From CAIMZW01 sp037135095 (GTDB lineage: Bacteria > Actinomycetota > Actinomycetes > Nanopelagicales > Nanopelagicaceae), in NCBI GenBank assembly GCA_037135095.1, contig JBAXKZ010000026.1:1-20547 (forward strand): a stretch of 20,547 nucleotides of DNA, given 5' to 3'. The notes under the pieces were generated by a model. That model made no database searches. It worked only from the letters and a program-made list of their open reading frames with translations, and was not told where the DNA came from. Positions 15,476-20,547 of this stretch are shown here, in pieces; within the stretch, counting starts at the first letter, position 1; each line of letters opens with the position of its first letter. The position numbers and the translations under genes are program-made.

Positions 15476-16533
15476 TGACGACGACAAATATTGCGCCGGT
15501 TGCGCCAACAAAACCTTGGGCGCCAACTCCAGCTGAAGTCTTGCCTTCGATTTTGCTGTTGATTGGCGCTGCGGTTGCAACCTATGTAATCGTTGCGATC
15601 ACTCCGATGAAAGGAAAGTTGGCATACGCCTTCTTATTTTTTGTCCTAGGAACGGCATTTATTGCTGGCCGAAATGGTCTGCTTCGCGGCCGAAGTGCTT
15701 TGGTGGACTCGCTAGCCTCTTCGATTGCTTTTACAGGCGCCGCCTTAGTTTTCTTACCAGTGGTATCGATTCTCTGGACAACAGTTTCCAATGGCGTAAA
15801 AGGTCTGCACTGGACGTTGTTCACGGAGACCATGTTCACCGCCTCTTTCTCAGATCCAATTTCAAAAGGTGGTTTGCTTCACGCATTGGTGGGCACGCTG
15901 TACTTGATTTTCATAAGCATGGTGATTTCTGTACCGATGGGTGTTTTAACAGCGCTTTATCTAACAGAGATTAAAGGTCCAGGATCTGGATTTATTCAAT
16001 TTGTCGTTCAAGCTATGTCTGGTGTTCCATCTGTTGTTGCCGGCCTCTTTATTTTCGCCTCTCTGATTATTGCGACACCGATAAAGGCTTCAGCGATCGC
16101 CGGTGCTTTCGCACTTTCAATCTTGATGATTCCCACGGTAACCAGAACTTCTCAGGAAGTGTTGCTTCTTGTTCCAAATGATTTACGAGAGGCCGGACAA
16201 GCCCTTGGGGCCACTCAATGGAAGACAGTTGCCACGATTGTGGTTCCGGCAGCTCGAAATGGTTTATTGACCGCTGTGATTTTGGGCGTTGCTCGCATCG
16301 CTGGAGAGACCGCGCCATTGCTCTTCACAATTGGCGGCTCCGATAATTTGAACTGGAACCCATTTAAGAATTACCAGGGCGCACTTCCAGTTTATGTTTG
16401 GAAGGGTCTGTTGCTCGGTACCCCAGAATCGATCCAACGCGCTTGGACCGGCATTTTGGTGCTCTTGGTTTTGGTCTTAGTACTTTTCGTTTTAGCCCGA
16501 GTTTTTGGTGGCAGAAGGATCAAAACAAAATGA
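15475..16533 (+). CDS. pstA: Phosphate ABC transporter permease PstA
   Basis: The 352-residue partner permease starts on the last base of the pstC stop and ends on the start of pstB (ATGA), so the three are translationally coupled. The core has GVPSVVAGLFIFASL, RTSQEVLLLVPNDLREAGQALGATQW (EAA-like loop) and GVARIAGETAPLLFT. It is longer than E. coli PstA at the N-terminus, with three hydrophobic segments (about residues 25-100) before the usual first core helix. Such N-terminal additions are known in actinobacterial PstA proteins. It sits in the cytoplasmic membrane as a heterodimer with PstC. Confidence 0.94.
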   Translation: MTTTNIAPVAPTKPWAPTPAEVLPSILLLIGAAVATYVIVAITPMKGKLAYAFLFFVLGTAFIAGRNGLLRGRSALVDSLASSIAFTGAALVFLPVVSILWTTVSNGVKGLHWTLFTETMFTASFSDPISKGGLLHALVGTLYLIFISMVISVPMGVLTALYLTEIKGPGSGFIQFVVQAMSGVPSVVAGLFIFASLIIATPIKASAIAGAFALSILMIPTVTRTSQEVLLLVPNDLREAGQALGATQWKTVATIVVPAARNGLLTAVILGVARIAGETAPLLFTIGGSDNLNWNPFKNYQGALPVYVWKGLLLGTPESIQRAWTGILVLLVLVLVLFVLARVFGGRRIKTK

Positions 16534-17429
16534 GCCCAGTTGAAGATATGAATAACGAAACCCCTGGAGAAGATATGTCGATTGATTCCAAAGTCTCATC
16601 GAGCGCATTGGCCGACGTTGCAAATGCTCGCTCTGCAGCGCGTGAACCCGGTAGAGCCCCAATGGGTTCCGGCCTGGAAGCTCGTGGCATCCATGCGTGG
16701 TTCGGAAAGCATCACGCCCTCGAAAATGTCTCTCTAGATTTCGCATCAGGCACCGTGACCGCATTGATCGGACCTTCAGGCTGCGGCAAGTCCACCTTCA
16801 TTCGCACCTTGAATCGCATGCATGAATTCATTCCGTCGGCTGCAATGGCCGGTGAAGTTCTGCTCGATGGTAAAGATATTTACGCAAAGGGAACCGACGT
16901 CACCAAGATTCGCCTTCAGATTGGAATGGTCTTTCAGAAGCCAAACCCATTTCCTTCGATGACGATCGGCGAGAACGTTTTATCCGGCCTGAAGCTGGCC
17001 CAACTAAAAGTTGATAATAAAGAAGATTTGATGCAGGAATGCCTTGAACGAGCCGGACTTTGGAATGAAGTTAAGGACCGCTTGGGTGCCCACGCGGGCG
17101 GCCTTTCAGGCGGACAGCAGCAACGGCTATGTATCGCCCGTTCGTTGGCGGTAAAGCCAAAGGTCTTGTTGATGGACGAGCCTTGCTCAGCTTTGGACCC
17201 AGGCTCAACCCTGAGAATTGAAGACACAATCGGCCAATTGGCGCAATCAATGACCATCATTATCGTCACGCACAACATGCAACAGGCAGCCCGGGTTTCG
17301 GATTACACCGCCTTCTTCCTATCCGATGGCGGACCAGGCAGCATGATCGAAGTTGGGCCAACCAATGAGATTTTCAGCCGCCCACGTGATCAACGGACTG
17401 AAAACTACGTTTCTGGCCGCTTCGGATAA
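16530..17429 (+). CDS. pstB: Phosphate ABC transporter ATP-binding protein PstB
   Basis: From the ATG at 16530 (overlapping the pstA stop as ATGA) the ATPase has 299 residues. It shows Walker A GPSGCGKST at 81-89, Q-loop Q136, signature LSGGQQQR at 192-199, Walker B VLLMDEP at 212-218, SALD at 220-223 and H-loop H248 (THN). PstB is normally about 250-260 residues; the extra 45 are a polar N-terminal extension with no recognised motif. The next in-frame ATG at 16575 (MSIDSK), preceded by GGAG, gives a shorter extension and could be the true start. The frame is also open upstream to 16398, but that part lies inside pstA and reads as noise. It energises PstCA. Confidence 0.93.
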   Translation: MSPVEDMNNETPGEDMSIDSKVSSSALADVANARSAAREPGRAPMGSGLEARGIHAWFGKHHALENVSLDFASGTVTALIGPSGCGKSTFIRTLNRMHEFIPSAAMAGEVLLDGKDIYAKGTDVTKIRLQIGMVFQKPNPFPSMTIGENVLSGLKLAQLKVDNKEDLMQECLERAGLWNEVKDRLGAHAGGLSGGQQQRLCIARSLAVKPKVLLMDEPCSALDPGSTLRIEDTIGQLAQSMTIIIVTHNMQQAARVSDYTAFFLSDGGPGSMIEVGPTNEIFSRPRDQRTENYVSGRFG

Positions 17430-17449
17430 CCCCCGTAGCAACCCCAGTT

Positions 17450-17482
17450 ATTCACTTTCCGTTTCCCAACCGTTTAGCCCCA
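17450..17482 (+). promoter_or_regulatory. PHO-box-like repeats upstream of pstS
   Basis: Three 11-base units lie in phase at 17450, 17461 and 17472: ATTCACTTTCC, GTTTCCCAACC and GTTTAGCCCCA. They are weaker than those at pstC but share the TTCAC/TTTCCC pattern and the 11-bp period. They indicate a second, pstS-specific phosphate-controlled promoter. A short GCCCC/GGGGC hairpin (17477-17492) follows. Confidence 0.55.
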
Positions 17483-17562
17483 ATCTAGGGGCAGTTTCTT
17501 GGCCAATTTAGAGTTCCCTCACGTAGCCCTACCACCGAGTCTTTTTATATAGAGAGGTTTCT

Positions 17563-18705
17563 ATGAAACTTTCATCATCACTAAAGGTTGCAGCTGCAGG
17601 CGCAGTTGTTGCCGCACTTGCTTTTGCTCCAATCGCTAACGCTGCTGTTCTAAAGGCCGCTGGCGCAACTTCTGTTTCTGGCATAATCGATGCTTGCAAG
17701 GCCGAATACCAAGCAGCAACTGGCGATTCATACGACTACCCAGGTGGCGGTTCCGGAGCCGGCAAGACCGCAATGCAGAACAAGACTGTTGATTTTGCCT
17801 TCTCTGATTCAGTTCATGCAACTCCTGTTGCAAACGAAATTCACATCCCAACTGTTATCTGGCCAGTCGGTATCTTGACCAACCTCAACACCACAAAGCC
17901 TTTGAACCTTTCGCGTGAGACTGTTGCTGGAATTTTCGCTGGCAAGATCACCCGTTGGAATGATGCAGCAATCGTTGCAGATAACAACAAGACCATCACA
18001 ACTCCAGTCCTCAAGAAGGATGCAACTGGCAAAGTTGTTAAAGATAAGAATGGAACTCCTGTAGTTCTTCGTATCAACACCACCAACATTGCACGCACCA
18101 TGCCTAACCAGCCAATCACCGTCATCTATCGTGCCGACAACTCAGGTACCTCAAACAACCTGACCCGCGCATTGAACAAGGCTGTTCCATCAGTTTGGAC
18201 CAAGAGCCCAGCAGATGCATTCTCAGCCGCATTCCCTGGCGACATTACTTCTGATCCAGTCCACTTCCGTTCTGCTTCAGGCTCTGCCGGGGTTGCACAA
18301 TTGGCTAAGAAGACCAAGTACTCCATCACATATGCAGAAATTTCTTTCGCTTCTTCATATGGGCTTCAGCTCACCAATGTGATCAACGCAGCTGGTAACT
18401 CAATCACTCCTGACTCTGACTCAGCACTTGCGATGGCTGCACAAGCAACCGTTAACGCTGATGGCACTGTTACTTTTGATTACAACACCACTGACAAGTC
18501 TGCCTACCCATTCACAGCAACCACCTATGCCTTGGCTTTGACCAACTATGGTGACGCTGCAAAGGCTGCTTCAGTCAAGAAGGCAATTTCATTCCTCGGC
18601 TTTAACTGCCCAGGATTGCACCCAGCCCTTGGCTTTGCGGTAACAACCCATAGTTCGGCATTCGGTATCAAGCTAGATACTCAGCTTGCCAAGCTTGGTG
18701 CATAA
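17563..18705 (+). CDS. pstS: Phosphate-binding protein PstS (secreted, no lipobox)
   Basis: This 380-residue periplasmic-type binding protein captures phosphate for PstCAB. It has GATSVSG after the signal, SDSVHA, RADNSGTS and SGSAGVA, the usual phosphate-binding loops. The N-terminus is a Sec signal peptide cleaved after ANA (residue 27), and no lipobox Cys follows. Only two cysteines are present, C45 and C349, which could form a disulfide. There is an insert of about 25 residues (KKDATGK...NGTPVVLR) before the RADNSGTS loop. Codon use is strongly biased to AAC, AAG, ACC and GCA compared with its neighbours, a sign of high expression. A GAGAGG ribosome binding site and its own upstream region suggest separate, strong expression. 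A terminator follows. Confidence 0.94.
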   Translation: MKLSSSLKVAAAGAVVAALAFAPIANAAVLKAAGATSVSGIIDACKAEYQAATGDSYDYPGGGSGAGKTAMQNKTVDFAFSDSVHATPVANEIHIPTVIWPVGILTNLNTTKPLNLSRETVAGIFAGKITRWNDAAIVADNNKTITTPVLKKDATGKVVKDKNGTPVVLRINTTNIARTMPNQPITVIYRADNSGTSNNLTRALNKAVPSVWTKSPADAFSAAFPGDITSDPVHFRSASGSAGVAQLAKKTKYSITYAEISFASSYGLQLTNVINAAGNSITPDSDSALAMAAQATVNADGTVTFDYNTTDKSAYPFTATTYALALTNYGDAAKAASVKKAISFLGFNCPGLHPALGFAVTTHSSAFGIKLDTQLAKLGA

Positions 18706-18732
18706 GTAATAGCAAGGTTTAACGGATACAGA

Positions 18733-18769
18733 AACCGGGTCACCCTGAGGGGGGTGGCTCGGTTTTTTT
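18733..18769 (+). terminator. Rho-independent terminator of pstS
   Basis: ACCGGGTCACCC pairs with GGGTGGCTCGGT (two G-U pairs) around a short loop and is followed by seven or eight T. It lies about 28 bases after the pstS stop and closes the pst locus. Confidence 0.92.
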
Positions 18770-18863
18770 AATAACTAGCCAAGGCGAGCGCAATGGTTCT
18801 TCCAGAAATACTTTTTGTTTGTGTTCGCAATTTCTCTTGGGCGAAATGGGAATATCCGCCGCT

Positions 18864-19166
18864 TCACTTTAGGAGATTTAAGCCGGCGTCAGTCACTTGG
18901 TAGTAAGCCCACTTACCTCGTTGGGTTCGTGTTAGAAGTTCAGCATCGACCAGGATCTTTAGGTGATGGCTAACCGTGCTCTGCTTCAAACCGGTATCCG
19001 GGGTTAAGTCGCAGACACAAGCCTCAGCGGTGGAACTTTGGGCGACGGCCATCATGAGCGCCAATCGAGTTGGGTCGCCAAGCGCCTTGAACTGGATGGC
19101 GAGCTTCTCCAGGGTTTGCGGAGATTTGGTGAGCGAGATCGCAGTGACCATGCGCTGATCATACAT
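18864..19166 (-). CDS. ArsR/SmtB-family metalloregulator
   Basis: This small winged-helix repressor has about 100 residues. It has the ALGDPTRLALM helix, the metal-sensing CVC motif (in EACVCDLT, Cys 50 and 52 from the chosen start) at the beginning of the recognition region, and the HTH segment QSTVSHHLKIL. The CVCDL form is typical of arsenic- or antimony-sensing ArsR; a third cysteine would be needed for the classic three-Cys site and is not seen. It should bind the divergent promoter and release it on metalloid binding. Start choice is uncertain: ATG at 19166, TTG at 19172 or ATG at 19151. None has a ribosome binding site, so the mRNA may be leaderless. Confidence 0.88.
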   Translation of the reverse strand: MYDQRMVTAISLTKSPQTLEKLAIQFKALGDPTRLALMMAVAQSSTAEACVCDLTPDTGLKQSTVSHHLKILVDAELLTRTQRGKWAYYQVTDAGLNLLK

Positions 19167-19222
19167 TGACAAACTTCAATATGAGGAGTTAACTACGTAT
19201 CGACAAACTTCAATATGAGGAG
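19165..19222. repeat. 21-bp perfect direct repeat holding the likely ArsR operator
   Basis: An identical 21-base unit, from GACAAAC to GAGGAG, occurs at 19168-19188 and 19202-19222, 34 bases apart. The first copy is part of a dyad ATTGA (19165-19169) / TCAAT (19176-19180). The second has ATCGA/TCAAT, one mismatch. TTGACA at 19166-19171 is a perfect -35 box. The second copy ends in the GAGGAG that is the ribosome binding site of the permease. The pattern fits a duplicated operator for autorepression of both divergent genes. Confidence 0.75.
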
Positions 19223-19228
19223 ATCTAC

Positions 19229-20398
19229 GTGGAAGAGCTGAAGGTTATAGATCAAGGCACCGATTCGTGTTGTGCCCCGCTAGTGGCCGAATCGGCCTGT
19301 TGCAGCCCTGCGGCGACGACTGAGGCTTGCTGTGAACCTGGAGAAGTCGCGGAATGTTGTCCCACTAGCGCGACCTCCAATAAGGCCTTGAATCTCCTGC
19401 AATCGATCGGAATTCCAGCAGGGCTCCTTGGCGGTTTCCTATTCTCGGATTATTGGCTGGCATCATTTCTGCGTTCGCATTTAACTGGGTTCTCCACCAA
19501 GGCTGCAGACTCGATTAGTTTCTTTATCTCGCACTCAATAGGTTTGATCTCACTTTTGGCGTTAATCACTTACCTTGCGGTTTTTGCTCGTTCCTTTATT
19601 GATACCGAAAAGGTCCGCGCTCGATTGGATCGGACCAACTCCACGTCAGCGCATGGTTTGGCTGCTGCGGTTGGTGTGGCGACGCCTTTTTGCTCTTGCA
19701 GCGCCGTTCCAGTCTTCACTGGTTTTGTTCGCTCGGGCGTGCCGGTCAGTCAGGCCATTTCATTCTTGGTTGCAAGTCCTTTGGTCAATGAAATCGCCAT
19801 ATTCTTATTAGCCGGCACTGTTGGTTGGGCGATTGCCGGTTTATATGCCGCAATGGGATTCCTGATTGCAGTTGGTTCGGGATTGATTCTGCGCCGATTC
19901 GTTACCGCGGCTTGGACCGAGGTAGAGCCAAAGCAATTGCTTTCACTCTTCGATGCTTCTGGCGTGGCTATTAAGCCTGCATTTGGCGAACGCACTTATG
20001 CAGCTATGACTGAAGCGCTCGATATTGTAAAAACCACCATCGTTTACATCTTGATTGGGGTCGGACTTGGAGCCGCCATTCACGGGTGGGTTCCAGTAAC
20101 TGCGATAAAAGAGATTGTTAGCTGGGGTCCAGTTGCTGGCGTTATCGCAGCTACCGCAATAGGAATTCCGTTGTACTCAGGAATAGCAACGGTTATTCCA
20201 ATCATCACGGCACTTTCCGAAAAGGGAATGCCAATGGGCACTTTGTTGGCCTTCTCTATGAGCGTCACTGCTTTGTCTCTGCCAGAGGCGATGCTGCTTC
20301 GCCGGGTCATGAAGCCAAAGTTGCTGGCGATCTATTTTGCGACTGTAGCGTTAGGCATTATTTTCACGGGAATTATTTTTAACTTAATTTTGAAATAG
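19229..20398 (+). CDS. ArsP/DUF318-family permease with N-terminal Cys-Cys repeats
   Basis: This 389-residue permease has about eight to ten helices and the hallmark TPFCSCSAVPVFTGFVRSG (C155, C157), then LVASPLVNE, of the DUF318/ArsP family. Members export trivalent organoarsenicals such as methylarsenite, or other thiophilic metals. Before the first helix are some 50 extra residues with four Cys-Cys pairs (14-15, 24-25, 34-35, 43-44), about ten residues apart: SCCAP, ACCSP, ACCEP, ECCPT. They could trap metal or metalloid and pass it to the channel. The GTG start has GAGGAG six bases upstream. It is divergent from an ArsR regulator. The exact substrate (As, Sb, Cu or other) is not decided by the sequence. 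Confidence 0.88.
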   Translation: MEELKVIDQGTDSCCAPLVAESACCSPAATTEACCEPGEVAECCPTSATSNKALNLLQSIGIPAGLLGGFLFSDYWLASFLRSHLTGFSTKAADSISFFISHSIGLISLLALITYLAVFARSFIDTEKVRARLDRTNSTSAHGLAAAVGVATPFCSCSAVPVFTGFVRSGVPVSQAISFLVASPLVNEIAIFLLAGTVGWAIAGLYAAMGFLIAVGSGLILRRFVTAAWTEVEPKQLLSLFDASGVAIKPAFGERTYAAMTEALDIVKTTIVYILIGVGLGAAIHGWVPVTAIKEIVSWGPVAGVIAATAIGIPLYSGIATVIPIITALSEKGMPMGTLLAFSMSVTALSLPEAMLLRRVMKPKLLAIYFATVALGIIFTGIIFNLILK

Positions 20399-20428
20399 AG
20401 GTTAAGGTTTTGGCGCAAAGGTCCTAGA

Positions 20429-20547
20429 TTAATATTTAAGTTTCTCAGTTGGCTGCTGAGTGATTTTCTTGATGATTTCAAAGTCTTTATCGACGTGCAA
20501 AACCGATAAGTTTGAAAGTTCGGCTGTGGCAGCGATAAGTAAATCCG
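20429..20547 (-). CDS. VapC-like PIN-domain toxin, C-terminal part
   Basis: The minus-strand frame enters from the right edge, and 39 codons including the stop at 20429 are visible. The peptide DLLIAATAELSNLSVLHVDKDFEIIKKIT matches the end of VapC PIN ribonucleases. There the conserved D(x)LIAATA helix and the VDKDF strand/turn supply the last acidic active-site residues. VapC toxins cut RNA and are held in check by a VapB antitoxin usually encoded just upstream. Here that would lie beyond the window, so pairing cannot be confirmed. It converges with the permease gene, with only 30 bases between them. Confidence 0.75.
   Translation of the reverse strand, partial: DLLIAATAELSNLSVLHVDKDFEIIKKITQQPTEKLKY

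Noticed and set aside
16398..16529. 44-residue upstream extension of pstB
   Set aside because: It lies entirely inside pstA in another frame. The ATGA junction at 16530 is a natural coupled start.
1..20547. CRISPR arrays, transposases, integrases, phage genes or a defence island
   Set aside because: No regularly spaced repeats, transposase or integrase motifs, or terminal inverted repeats were seen. The VapC fragment and the nucleotidyltransferase-like gene alone are not enough to call a defence system.

Overview
The window looks like chromosome of a member of the Actinomycetota with unusually modest GC content, perhaps a freshwater acI/Nanopelagicales-type oligotroph. This is an inference from several signs: an actinobacterial-style inorganic pyrophosphatase, oligoribonuclease (Orn), 11-bp direct-repeat PHO boxes, frequent GTG starts, compact spacing with ATGA/TAATG overlaps, and tRNA genes that encode CCA. 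I see no insertion sequence, integrase, phage gene, CRISPR array or rRNA.

Left third (1-8304): a partial CPBP (CAAX-type) membrane protease on the minus strand runs off the left edge. Two translationally coupled membrane proteins (1027-2018) follow; the first has a His/Trp motif like that of CopD/HemJ-type four-helix proteins. Next is a large FAD plus Fe-S D-lactate/2-hydroxyacid dehydrogenase (minus, 2040-4772). Divergent from it is a catabolic cluster: zinc alcohol/polyol dehydrogenase, SMP-30 lactonase, short-chain dehydrogenase and a one-domain, apparently truncated SIS protein (4895-8304). The enzyme types suggest oxidative breakdown of a sugar or sugar alcohol, with the flavo-iron-sulfur enzyme passing electrons from a 2-hydroxyacid to the respiratory chain. 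The substrate cannot be read from the sequence, and no transporter or regulator lies in the window.

Middle (8454-11359): a secreted Ala-rich protein with a Pro-Lys tail and a clear terminator, a YciI-like protein, a nucleotidyltransferase-fold protein, a UPF0114/YqhA membrane protein and tRNA-Lys(CTT), all on the minus strand.

Nutrient block (11423-18769): on the minus strand lie ppa, amtB and glnK (ammonium uptake and its PII regulator), tRNA-His(GTG) and orn. On the plus strand is a complete phosphate ABC importer in the order pstC-pstA-pstB-pstS. PHO-box-like 11-bp direct repeats sit upstream of pstC (in the orn/pstC divergent region) and upstream of pstS, and a strong terminator closes the locus. 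AmtB has Glu where the first pore histidine is expected, and PstS has no lipobox.

Right end (18864-20547): an ArsR-type repressor is divergent from an ArsP/DUF318 permease whose N-terminus carries four evenly spaced Cys-Cys pairs. The short divergent region holds a perfect 21-bp direct repeat that contains a dyad and the ribosome binding site. The window ends in the C-terminus of a VapC-like PIN toxin (minus strand, 5' end outside). I see no convincing wholly new system. The strongest oddities are the Cys-pair permease with its duplicated operator, the AmtB His-to-Glu change, the non-lipoprotein PstS and the truncated SIS gene.
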